Notes under the pieces: generated by a model
Database searches by the model: none
What the model saw: only the letters and a program-made list of their open reading frames with translations
What the model was told of the DNA's origin: nothing
Shown: one piece after another, positions 34,066-44,130 of the stretch
Layout of the letters: every line of letters begins with the position of its first letter
How positions within the stretch are numbered: the first letter of the stretch is position 1
Made by a program: the position numbers and the translations under genes
Origin: Capitulum mitella
Taxonomy: Eukaryota > Arthropoda > Thecostraca > Pollicipedomorpha > Pollicipedidae
DNA length: 64,000 bases
Direction: 5' to 3'
Assembly (NCBI GenBank): GCA_030062745.1
Contig: CP099842.1
Coordinates: forward strand, 11,630,095-11,694,094

Positions 34066-36509
34066 TTCAACCCCTATTCCCGGCAGGGGTGGCTGAATCC
34101 CCCCCTCGTCGCCCCCCCTCGTTTTTTTATTGCCAGTTCCAGGGTTTTTGACGCAGCTTCACGAAACTTCGTCACTTTTTTTTAGCTATTCTATCCACGT
34201 GCTGTGACAAAATTTCGTAGTTCCATTTTGCTCAGGGGCGGGGCAGGCAACGTGTTTGGGAGGCACCTCAGGCCATTTTTGGCCCTTTTGAGGGTGAAAG
34301 GAAAATGACTGCCAAAAATGGCGTTTTTAAGATAGAACTTAAAACTTTACATGGATGTATAGGTAAATACTTGGGCAACATACAAATACAATTTTGTTGG
34401 TCTGAGGTTACTTGACAAGGCCAGGTCAAGGTCAAAAAATAAAACTTGGTTTTGTAGCAATAATTTTGACGTTGCTTTTTCAACGTCAAACCCAGAATAC
34501 ATATGACGTAGAAGGGTATTTTCCGTTTCCAAGTTCCAGCTTGATATGAGGTCGAGTCATGGAGCTATGACGTAAAATGTCACTGCGCGTACCCTATATC
34601 ACAATAGCCGTAAAATGGAATTTCAGAAACAGAGTGAATTCAAATCAATGGAAACGTTTGCAGATAATATTAGATGCACACGAGATTATTCCAAGTGACT
34701 CTCAGGTCATTGGACGTCATTTAACCCTTCCCCGACTGGGGGGCAGTTAACTGACCCCCCCTGAGGTTTTTCTGGGATTGCGAGAGAACCAACAAACACA
34801 GAGTCACGAAACTTTGTGTACCTTTTGCTTCATCAATTTTGCACCTCATGTCAAAATTTTGATCTCAGGTCAGGTCAGGTGCCGGACCTAGGTCAGGTCA
34901 AACGGACCTATGTCAAAAAAGTTTAACGCCCTGTAACTTTTTCGCAAAACAAGATATCTCAATAATACTTTCGGGGATTAGTGATCGTGATAGATGCAAC
35001 AAATCCGCTATCTCAGGTTTTTCGGAATTTTCCGGGTCATTGACCTAAGGTCAAGCCCATTTTTAAGACATATCGCCGTTTTTTCGGAAATTGACGGGAT
35101 ATTCCATAACATTTTTAGTGTGGAGTGAAGCAGACATCTACTTACCGTCATTGGGCAAAGTATCAGTGACTTCCAGCCGTTGACCTGAGGTCAGGTCACG
35201 AATAACTGCAGTGGGCCAAAATGTACCACTGTCAAAATCGACAATGAATCACTCAGAATGGGTAGAAAATGGCAGAACTAGCTTGCACAGACGTAATTAA
35301 TACCAGGAACCTCAAAAAGTTTGAAAAAGTAGCATATTTTGGAAATAAACAGCCTCTCGCGAATAAAGCTCCGCCAACTTTTTAGAATGGTAACTAATCA
35401 ATTTTTCCAAAATTAAAGCATGAGAAACCATCACAAAAACCACAAAGATCAATACAATTGACATAGATCGTCTTTTTCACGAAAATAAAGGAACGTTAAA
35501 ACTAGTTCCTGTGAATTTGATACCGCATACGGCAGCGGCGCACAACCGAACAGCATTACGACGACAGAATTACGGTGTCTTTAACTCAACGTTTCGGCGT
35601 ATATATTGAACAAATCTGGGAAATTAGCCGTGTATCGGCATCCGCGGACCTTTACTTGTGCGCTGGTGCCTTTACCTATGCGTTATTAGTCACAGCCCTT
35701 GAGATTCAGGCCATTTCTCGGTCTCATGCAGTCGGCTATGAGAAAACATATATAGGGCGTAAATTGGCTTGCATATTATCTAAAACTAAAAATGAGACTA
35801 GTTCGAGCTCTACTCGTCACAGGCTTTCCAACGGTGTGCTTATTTTTATCGTGCGACCAACCGTTCTTGAGTTAGAGTGGGGCAGTCAACTGCCCCCCCC
35901 CCCCAGTCGCCCATGTTCGAAACGGACCGACGGTCGTGCGCGGGTTAAGGTCAAAGGTCAGAAGATGATCTGAAGAACACGTGACCATGACAGTTCCCCT
36001 TTTTCATGTCCTTGGCACCGCCTGTGCTAGCATTATACAAACATTGTAATACGATTTGTACTTTTTCATCATAACATGACTAGCGGAAGCCAAAAAATTG
36101 CTTTTAACTTTTTGTTAATGCAGTTTTTGAAGAAAAAAAACTTTTTCTCCTGTTTTTGAAACCCTGTGAACGCTTATGGATTTTCTCAAAATTTCAAATG
36201 TATATACCAATGGTAAGAGTTCCATCCATAATCTCTCGATTGATTCCACATTTATCCAAATCGGTCCACAAACAACAGAGTTATAAGAAGTCCAAAAATA
36301 TCCCCCATTTTGACTTTTTCTCCCCTCTGTATCCACCCCTTTTAAAATTTTGAGAACTTGTTTTGATAAAAATGTAGCTTACGTCATAGCGAATCGATTG
36401 CCGTTTGTTGCGATAAAATCGGATGTGCGGTTCTCAAGATCTCAGGGGGGCCGAATTTGCCCCCGCCGGGAATCGGCCGTACCGTCTAGCCCTCCGGGAA
36501 TAAGGTGAA
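34066..36509 (-). mobile_element. TTAA family B, copy B3, carrying nested element A2
   Basis: The left edge reads TTCAACCCCTATTCCCGG and the right edge CTCCGGGAATAAGG followed by TGAA, inverted ends of family B with degenerate TTAA sites. The interior matches B1 and B2 in reverse orientation. Removing A2 (34721-35948) restores the B sequence around CAT-TTAA-GGTCAAAGG, which aligns with B2. Net length without A2 is about 1.22 kb. B3 interrupts a LINE reading frame, which continues on both sides. It has no coding capacity of its own. Confidence 0.85.
34721..35948 (+). mobile_element. TTAA family A, copy A2, nested in B3
   Basis: It begins TTAACCCTTCCCCGACTGGG and ends CGTGCGCGGG then TTAA, a perfect 4-bp TTAA duplication. 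It is collinear with A1 along its whole length (1228 against 1227 bp by coordinates), with few differences, so the two copies are recent relatives. AGGTCA clusters lie at 34865-34905, 35038-35055 and 35180-35200. A frame of 132 codons (35575-35973) covers the right end and runs out of the element into B3. The corresponding frame in A1 is broken differently, which argues against a protein. Confidence 0.92.
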
Positions 36510-36891
36510 GGTTCATCGATGTATTGCCGGTTGTGGTGTTTCATTGAGATGCCGCATTATCTATATTATGGTTCAAGGCAAGATGTGCTTGTAAATGACG
36601 ACGGATTTCGGGAAAGCTATTGGGTAAGCGTTTGTTTAACTTTGACTTCTAGACATACTAGTGGTTTAAATGCGATGAAATATACCACACAAGGATTTTT
36701 AAAATACCACTTGTACGCCAGTTCCATTGATTCCATTTTCGTCGACCAGTAGTATTTGTGGTTAAAACTCTACGAGAAGCCGGACATATCGGAGTGAATA
36801 ATTCCCTGTCTATCGGGATATTCGATGGATCATGCGCCACTGCATCAGTACTAACGAAAGAGAATCTTCTGGACTTGATCAGTTGTAACAT
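36510..36891 (-). pseudogene. Non-LTR retrotransposon, RNase H to tail region, 5' part (same element as 33715-34065)
   Basis: Next to B3 the minus frame reads NTTTGNTSMNL. Joining it across the insertion gives QPVTGEWETSNR, the expected linker before the RLR.GHT block in this LINE class. Further upstream a frame reads DAVAHDPSNIPIDRELFTP and RRKWNQWN, resembling the ADxAA... and KW...W segments at the end of RNase H. Between these two parts is about 150 bp that does not fit, and an in-frame stop lies just before NTTTGN, so the copy is broken apart from the B3 insertion. Confidence 0.55.
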
Positions 36892-37029
36892 GCCTATTCA
36901 ACAGCTGTGTGGTAAATGCATCGCTGTCATCAAAACGTCCGAGGTGCGTTGACTGGCTCCAGCCACCTCATACTCTGTATTCGACTTCCTTGCTTGACGT
37001 AGTGAGCCCGACTTGGCTGGAAAGTTCAG
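36892..37029. other. No recognisable feature
   Basis: A plus-strand frame (36758-36952) ends here near a possible donor GTGCGT. It is not recognised, and the minus-strand LINE reading is preferred for the overlapping part. Confidence 0.2.
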
Positions 37030-37400
37030 TGGACCGCTGTCTCTTGAGACGAGGTCGGGTCTTTCGCCACGAGCCGGAGCCAGTTGGTGCGGCCGGTGGA
37101 CGGCGGGGGGGGGGGGTGTTGCCTACTGCGTACGTGGCGCTAGAAGGTGGACGCGATGGCGCTGTGCCAGGCACGCGTCGAGTTGAGTTGCGGCTCACAG
37201 TTTTTCATGCTGGTTCACATCGGGTGCGTCGTGCCCGTCGAGGATTCCGGTTGGCGTCACGCTTGTGGCATCCGCGTGTGCTGCGCCCACCACTTGGCGA
37301 AGACGTTGAACAGATGTTGTCCACGCTGATGGGGAGACAAGTTCGGCTGGCGTATTTTATGAGGCCGGTGAATGAGCCACAAACCTAGCGTCGATGCGCG
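37030..37400. other. CpG-rich island
   Basis: A GC-rich, CpG-rich stretch with a long G homopolymer at about 37107. A plus-strand frame of 159 codons (36909-37388) is open through it and partly overlaps minus-strand frames of 76 and 87 codons. None has a recognisable domain. It could be promoter or exon sequence of a gene on either strand. Confidence 0.45.
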
Positions 37401-39180
37401 GTGCATAGCACATACGGCGATAGGTTGGCGGCGCTTTAAACTGCAGTTCGTAATTAGATGGTCCTTGTCATTTCCAAAGTCGTGAAACGTTGGTAAAACC
37501 TGGCACAGCAGGTTTGTCACCAGCTAGATAAGTATTGGTAATAGTATGGTTTCGTTTGAAATGTAAGCAGACTTGCCACCACCCTCAGTACAGATTTTCT
37601 CGTGCATGTATGAGTGCAAGCAGATCCGCGTGCGTATGCCAATGTTTCCGGTCGGGGGGTGCGAATTCGAAGCTCAGTCAAAGAAGTGAACTCTGTCATG
37701 GTACAAAACCATCACAGAAGCTCAGGAATTAACAAGTGCATCATGCTTGATGGTTTTGAACTCAGTGACACAGCGCATTGTGGTCAAGGTATGATCAACG
37801 CACAGTTTAGCCAGTGTGGATTATCAAAACACAGAACAAAAGTAAATGTTTCTACGTTGAGGTACAGCTTTGTTTCTTCCCAGCACAGCAACCCATCATC
37901 CTTCACCAGTTCTTATATAAGTTTTCCCTGTATTATATGGTTGTTGGCATTTGCCATGCCAATGTCTCCTAAGAACCGTGATAACTATGATGAACTTCAT
38001 TCTTTGCTCAGAACCAGTCGATATTTTTCATGGCTGTTGGCTTGCCGATATAGGCCTGAAGTTTTCGCCATTACGTCAAGTCATTATTCATAATGGACGA
38101 TTGCTATTAGATAAATTTAGCGACTCAGTCCATATACTTACACCGGAATTCTTGGACAACAGGAACTCAGCAGGAAACTATCTTCGGCACGATCTATCTT
38201 CTTTACATTAGTCATCGTGATGACCCACTCGGGACTGGTGCGTGTGGTCCATCCGTAGCAGGCTGGAGATTTTCAGCCTCAATATGCCCCTATATATCTG
38301 ATATCAGCGTTTAACAAGTCAGGTAAATTGAAACCCGACGTCGCGTCGTAAACTTCAGCGGCCGCTAGCGTGCTGGAACTTGAGAACTAAGTGCAATAAC
38401 ACTGTCACAGTTGACCTAGAAATAAACTAAAATTCCTCGACTAGCTTCGACACGCCGTTATCAGTTCGTCACTTTCTTCCGGTATGACGTGCGGTTATAC
38501 ATCACTTGCTCAGAAGGCCGACAGTTAGCTGAATATGCAATCAGCTCTAACACGCGCCCTAGAGGGAAAGGGGACGAAAATGCCCCCTTCTGTCCCTTTT
38601 AATGAGTTTTGCAAGAGTAATTGTCAGACCGCGGAAATTGCGATGATCGTCTGCTGTATTTCTAGCGCATCTTTTGCCGTTCTGGGCGAGATGAAAATTT
38701 CAGTGCTTCCAAAAAACCGGATCAGCGTTTTCCACACTCTCTGCCTTTAGGTAACAAGCATAATGGCATCGCTTCTGGAATTTGGTAGAGGCAAAAGCCG
38801 ACTGGAAGTCGATTGCTACCATGAAGTGACGCAGGGCTAACGCTAGATTTATCCAAACAAGGTCCGCAGCCTCTCTCGGTGCCCCGTTCCATTGTGCGGC
38901 CATCACCGGATCAATGGCGCACCTCCCGCTCCGATATCGGGACGGGAGCGGAATAGGGGCCCCATCAGATCTGAGACCAGGGATAACTGAACTGCCTGGA
39001 AAGGCGTGGTCGTAATGTATTTGTATTACGCAGAAGATTTTCGAACGCAGTCATCCCTGTTGAGCTGAAAACCACAAGGGTCTGCATCCCTCCCTGTCTC
39101 CTCCCCTCCCCTAGACCAATAACAGCGCTGATTAGCAGCAGCAGTGAGGCTGAAACTACGTAAACCGAATCCAGAGCAAC
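37401..39180. other. Unassigned; several protein-like short frames
   Basis: A plus-strand frame ending at 38211 (EPVDIFHGCWLADIGLKFS ... TPEFLDNRNSAGNYLRHDL) follows a possible acceptor TTCTTTGCTCAG at about 38010. A minus-strand frame at 38700-38906 reads LVWINLALALRHFMVAIDFQ. Both have natural-looking composition but I recognise neither. They may be exons or old transposon remnants. Confidence 0.25.
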
Positions 39181-39314
39181 ACGCAGTAAGGTGGCTGTAG
39201 CTACTCAGCCGGGTCCGAAGCTCCCACCCAATCACATGTTCTCTGAGCATCTACGCTGCAGGGATCAGCACGGCCACGGGACGCCGGTCGGTTCGTCGTT
39301 TCGTCGTTGTTCAG
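39181..39314. other. Left edge of the 39.2-40.6 kb CpG-rich island
   Basis: CpG density rises sharply here and continues to about 40620. No signal beyond the 3' splice-like CGTCGTTGTTCAG at its right edge. Confidence 0.4.
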
Positions 39315-39599
39315 GCTGTGACCGTGCTGACCGTACCGGCCGTCACCGCAGGCGGGATATTTCTCCGATCGGCAAAAGCCACTCGAGAGCCATCCCACAG
39401 CCGGCCAGCCGGTGGAGTGGAATCTTTGTTTCATTCCGTCTGGCACGTACCAGCAGTCTTCGGTGGGACTCTGGCAGGAACGTCGGACGTCGTGCGTTGG
39501 CTGTTCATACCAGCAGCGCTGACAGCTTTGGCAGTTTTCGCTTCCCTCCTATCGCTTCGACGAGATCAGAAACCGCGTACTGGAGTCGAAAGTTGCTAG
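39315..39599 (+). CDS. Candidate terminal exon of a multi-pass membrane protein (tentative)
   Basis: After a pyrimidine-rich acceptor (TTCGTCGTTGTTCAG ending at 39314) an in-frame stretch of 94 codons runs to a TAG at 39597-39599. It has three hydrophobic segments: AVTVLTVPAVTAGGIFL at residues 1-17, one around VPAVFGGTLAG, and WLFIPAALTALAVFASLLSL near the end. A short basic tail follows. Just before the second segment is ESLFHSVWHV. An HSxWH motif at this position recalls the CREST group of membrane proteins (alkaline ceramidase, PGAP3, TMEM8), but I cannot align it further. The next AATAAA is far downstream at about 40745. Overlapping open frames in this GC-rich island lower confidence. 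Confidence 0.35.
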   Translation, partial: AVTVLTVPAVTAGGIFLRSAKATREPSHSRPAGGVESLFHSVWHVPAVFGGTLAGTSDVVRWLFIPAALTALAVFASLLSLRRDQKPRTGVESC

Positions 39600-40640
39600 A
39601 TTGCGGCTGGAGCTGTCACATCGGAAGATCCGGAAGACGAGGTGATTGCCTTGGTGCGCACTGTCTCCCTGCGCGGCGGCAGCCGCCTCCGCCGCGTCCC
39701 TCGCCCGACCCGGGGCGCCGCCGTCCACCGCGTGTGGACGAGACTCGCGCCCGGAGCCGGCTGTTTTCGTGGTGGCTGGTGTCTTTGGTAATCCGGGCAG
39801 CGACGCGGCGACGCCGGCTCAGAAGCCGCCCGTCGGCTGACGTTCCCGCCCGCCCCGGCAGACCGCGTCCCGGCTGCTGGCACTGCGACGGCGAATGGAG
39901 GGAGCGAGAACGCGTGGGGGTAAAAACCTCGCTCGAACTTACCAGTAGAACCCGACGGATGGCATTGACGTATTCCGCAGCATACTTCACTTGCGTTCTT
40001 TTCTTAGTACTGTGTTTTCCACCACACGTTTAACATGGCAGTTAAAACCGAACAGTTATCAGTTGACCTCGACAGACATGCCGTGGAGACGATCTGAGCG
40101 GTCTGTTATAACAGAACCCAGCGGCCTGGGCCGGTGAGGCTATGCGTCAACAAATTCGTGTCGACATTAGGAGCCGAGCTTAGTGCGAGGCTAATGGGGT
40201 CCCGGCTGAATGAGTAGTGCAACTTTTAATGCGCCCTGGACGAAATGAGCCCGGGCCAGAAGTTAATGCGCGGCGAACGAGGGCACCGTGTCGCGGTATG
40301 AGTTTCAAATCAGGCCACCGTTGTGCCGCTGCAGACCGCAGCTGGAGGACTGTCGAGCCCGGGGGAGCCGTGCTGGCACGGGAGACGGGTGTTTGCGGGT
40401 GGCCCGCTCCAGTCCGAGCTGTGACGGCGGCCACAGTGGTGGGCTGGCCGGTCCGGAGCGTCGAGTGGTCTCGTACCGCAGGCCGGGAGTGCGGCAAACG
40501 TGGGGGAATGGCCACGCCGCCAGGACGCTGGCCTGCGCCGGTGATCGAGATCAACAGACGCCCTGGTCCGTGCCAGACTGAGCCGTCGAAAACTGCGATG
40601 TGCAGAAACAGGGCCCGTGCCGCATATGGCCAGTAGCACA
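39600..40640. other. CpG-rich island
   Basis: Very CpG-dense for about one kilobase, with open frames of 95-140 codons on both strands that share no recognisable domain. The long plus-strand frame 39191-40033 ends in a hydrophobic stretch (YFTCVLFLVLCFPPHV) but is arginine- and proline-rich elsewhere, as GC-rich DNA tends to read. It may be a promoter, an untranslated exon or a GC-rich coding exon. Confidence 0.45.
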
Positions 40641-41035
40641 GCCAGGAAGGGGAGGGGCAGAAGGGTGAATTGGCCCCCTTGTCAGAGATTTAAAAAACTG
40701 ACGGTAATGACCAATGTCTTGTTTAACAAGACAAAAGTGTTTCAAGAATAAAAATATTGTGCTTTTATTTTCAAAATATCGAAGTGTCTTATTTCGTAAC
40801 GTCAATTTCGCCATGCTTGCAATGAAATGGCAAAAGTAGTATTAAGTCTTTTTTTATTTCGGCCTTGACCCCTCCTAACGAAAACCCTGGCTGCCGTGCT
40901 GCTTGTGAAGAAAATGAAACGCGACGAATACCACTCATGCAACGGCGGTATCGTGTACAAATAATGTATTTTCCGCGACCAAATTTTGCTATGAACTACC
41001 GTCAGATTTCAGATCAAAAACTTGATATACTTTGT
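40641..41035. other. No recognisable feature
   Basis: AT-leaning sequence with an AATAAA at about 40745 that could serve as a poly(A) signal on the plus strand. Nothing else is visible. Confidence 0.3.
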
Positions 41036-41320
41036 TTAACCCTCACCCGTATGGAGAGGGGTTCGGTGCAATCCCCCTGAGGTTTTCCGAGAATAACTTC
41101 CGAACGGTTTGTTTGATTCAACTGAAACTTGGTCTACCTTCTGGGAAATCCTTTCCGCATCTTATGGTAACAAATGGTTAAAAACGTTTCTTCTACGTTG
41201 CCGTGGTGACGAGTTCTGACGTCATAATGGGAACCATGTCAGCCGTTTTCGCGCGCCGACGCGTCCAGTTTACAACGATTTCAGTTTTGTCTCACTGTTA
41301 GACGGTTGGAGTGCACAAAT

Positions 41321-41368
<48 letters not shown>

Positions 41369-42363
41369 TATATATCAATCGATTCCATGATATATGTCCT
41401 ATAAGCCAATTTATAGATTTAATAGGCTTATGCTCACTGCCGGGATAATCGGGGAGTGTAAACTTAGGTCATGAACTACGGTGGCAAACACGTTACTTTT
41501 TATCTTTAGAAATATGACAGGAAATAGGTATCGCAAAACAATCTAAATACTCGGACTGTCTGAGATGTAACGAGTCGAATGATATAAATTTGGTGCAATT
41601 TATCTCTCATTTCATCCAAAGTGGGCGCAATGCAGCGAATGCCTGAATTTTGCTCCGACGGGTGGAGCGATGTTGGCCGCGAAGTGATGACTCGTCACGA
41701 ACACAGCAGGCCTAAAATTAGATGTTTTGTTGGATACCAGTTCGAAGAACGCTTTAAAGGTACCTAAGTTGCGATTTTTAGCTAATCCGAGGTCATTCTA
41801 GGTCATTAACTTCAGATTGCCTTGGCTGACCTAAGATGACCTTGGATGACCTTCGATGGCCTTCATGTACTATTCGACAACAGTGTTTGTTGACTGAGAT
41901 GCTACCTGTGGCCTCAACATCTATTTTTATCTACAAAAATGCTCCCGCAGCTCCGAGAACGCATTTAAGCCGATGACGACGCTTAACAAAGATTGACCTA
42001 GCATGACCTGGACCGGACTCCGTTGGTAAAATGAAATCATGTGGTGTACAGATAGACTTGCAATTGATTGACGAACACTATGATATCCCTTTTGTTTCAC
42101 CATCATATATTTTTGACGTTCATTTGCACTTAAACTCGAAAAAAATACCACTTTCATCCAATTTTTGACGTTTGGCCCGACCTGGAAGATCATCCGTCGA
42201 TTCAGGCCTTTAAACGAGATACCAGTCGCGAGATCCTGTCACGCGCAACACGCTAGTTCTTTCTGAGACGCTCTAGGACGCACGGTGTGGAAATGTCCGC
42301 GGGCCATACCCCCCATACCCCCCGTCTGCGTTATGCAGAATGCCCTATGCGGGCGAGGGTTAA
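41036..42363 (+). mobile_element. TTAA family D, single copy D1 (piggyBac-like, non-autonomous)
   Basis: The left end is TTAACCCTCACCCGTATGG. The right end, read in reverse, is TTAACCCTCGCCCGCATAGG, a good inverted repeat with intact TTAA on both sides. A G-run, GTTCGGTGCAA and a C-run follow the left terminus, then CTGAGGTTTTCCGAGAATAACT, linking D to the A and B left ends. A TA microsatellite sits at 41324-41366. AGGTCA/TGACCT hexamers cluster at 41785-41870 and 41990-42015. It has no long frame. No second copy is in this window. Confidence 0.85.
41324..41366. repeat. TA dinucleotide microsatellite
   Basis: About twenty TA units inside element D1, followed by ATGCATATATAT. Prone to length change and able to form cruciforms. 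Confidence 0.9.
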
Positions 42364-42511
42364 AATCGCAGCCCTTTGGAAATTCATCAGATATTAACAT
42401 AATTACTTGCTATTGGGTCGTAATTAGGAAATATATCACACGAGGGTTAGAACTTGATTATCATAACCGAAAATAACGCGTAAAACATTTGGTATTATCT
42501 CCTTGCTGCAG
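42364..42511. other. Spacer with possible 3' splice site
   Basis: The sequence ends TATTATCTCCTTGCTGCAG, a good acceptor for the candidate exon that follows. Confidence 0.3.
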
Positions 42512-42693
42512 TGCGGCCATTCTGGAAGATTTGCTGTCTACTTTCTGTTTTACTCCAGTGCGCAATGGCGCTCAACGGCAGCATCTTTTCACCAACACAT
42601 CTCAGGCCATGCACGGCCATAAATTCCCAGGAATATTTGTATAATTATGGACGGGCGTCAAACCTTGCCTGTTCGACCTTGTCGCAAACTTGG
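42512..42693 (+). CDS. Candidate exon with a signal-peptide-like segment (tentative)
   Basis: An acceptor-like TATTATCTCCTTGCTGCAG precedes an open stretch that reads RPFWKICCLLSVLLQCAMAL, then NGSIFSPTHLRPCTAINSQE, then YLYNYGRASNLACSTLSQTW, and reaches GTAATG at 42694. The basic start, hydrophobic core and small residues at the end of the core are typical of a secretory signal. The initiating ATG would lie in an upstream exon that I cannot identify. The protein is not recognised and the donor is only moderate. Confidence 0.3.
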
Positions 42694-44130
42694 GTAATGT
42701 AATTTAACATGGAATCTAATTTGAAATTTCTTCGCCAGAGTGCCGTGAGGGGCGGAGCGGAAGCGGTGGGCGCAGAACAGCGGTCGGTGTCTTCCGGGTC
42801 GTGCGGGTGACGTTGTCTCGGCGCAGTGTCGCCATGGACAGTTAAACTGGAATGCTTCCCATGCGAGAGAACGGCAACTTGGGTAGGTGCCGTGACATTT
42901 CCGTGAGTTTCGAATCCAATAAAATAGCATATGTGTAACGACCTTTTTTAACCCATGCCGATATCTGCCATTTGGCAGTTTCCGACAGTACAGGAGGTCG
43001 CTGTGGAACTGTAATTAATACGATCTCCTTCCAGCCGTTTCCGAAAGTGACGTAACAGAGCGACGAAACAAATATTAGCCTTGGATTCGCAATTCGGCTA
43101 TACGACGACACACAGTTTGATCCTTCCAAACACATGGTAAATTTACAGGTGACCTCAAAGATCATGCCAGTGTCCATATGATGTCAGTACGTCATTTATG
43201 CGTTTAGCAAGACAGTTTGGAGATGGGGATCAAATGGGTGATATGCCTTGAGAGGGCCATGTTTGGGGTGTTGTATTTTGTGCGCACGTCCAAATGGGAG
43301 CGTGAACCTATGCCTGGTGGAGTACACCAGTGAAGTGAACCAATTTGCGTATTCATAAGAAGTCTGCATACGCCGTCGCATGCATTGTATTGGTGTCGTG
43401 ACAGCGACAACTTGTTGCGAAATGTTGTCCTGGTTTTCGAAGAGATCTGGTATAACCTTCACTATGTAAATTTGCATTTGCTAGGTGATTGAAAAGCCTG
43501 CATTTGATACTGAATGTCCTGTGCGGTTGGGAGAAATTATACTTTGTATAGTTTTGTTTTCGCTTTGTTTAACAGTTATTTTACGTGTCCTAAAACTCGC
43601 TACGTATCATTAGGCTTGGCTTCCCTGCATATTCGTTTCCGATGTCGACTTGCATATTTCTCATGCGACTTCAGTAAGTTATCTTCTGCTGGGCGAGGGA
43701 AACGCAAGACTGCACTGGCAAATGGAATAGTAAATATGTAAAACGCAAGTGGTGTGAATACAGATTTAAGCAACACCCGAGAAAGAATGCTCTTCTTGTA
43801 CGTGAGGTAGCGTATAAAGGGCTTCCGCTGTCTCTGGTGTTACTTCATCTATGTTACTTTATCTATCATGAAGAAAACTGAGGCGTACCATCTTTGATAG
43901 ACTGTTCCCTCCAACATCTCTATAGAAATCAAGGCATTCCCTCGCCGCCACAAAGGTGGCAGGCTCCTCACCAAGACAATCCAGGTTCCAGAGACAAACA
44001 CCCTCTACGATATTAGCTGTAAGTGGCCGATGAATTGCCCGAGTCTCAGATCCTCCGTGGCGGCGGGACGCCCGAGGCACTCTGTTATTTCTGCGTCAGG
44101 AAAGAAAACAAAGATGCCCAGACGGCAATG
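42694..44130. other. No secure feature
   Basis: A minus-strand frame at 43859-44080 reads VEGVCLWNLDCLGEEPATF and further natural-looking sequence, but no domain is recognised and no splice signal fixes it. Otherwise short frames only. Confidence 0.25.

Noticed and set aside
27563-35973. Similar open frames of 90-130 codons near the right ends of A1 and A2 (YLC.GAFT.ALLVTALEIQA), partly present in A4
   Set aside because: The frames are shared only because the DNA copies are similar. A3 has stops in the region, frames end at different places and A2's runs out of the element. No selection for protein is visible.
36519-36952. Plus-strand exons with GTAAGC at 36624 and an acceptor at 36652
   Set aside because: The implied intron would be 29 nt, too short, and the minus-strand LINE reading explains the same region better.
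39191-40033. 280-codon plus-strand frame as a coding gene
   Set aside because: It reads as arginine/proline/serine-rich low complexity in a CpG island, and competing frames on both strands are equally open. The shorter spliced frame at 39315-39599 is more credible.
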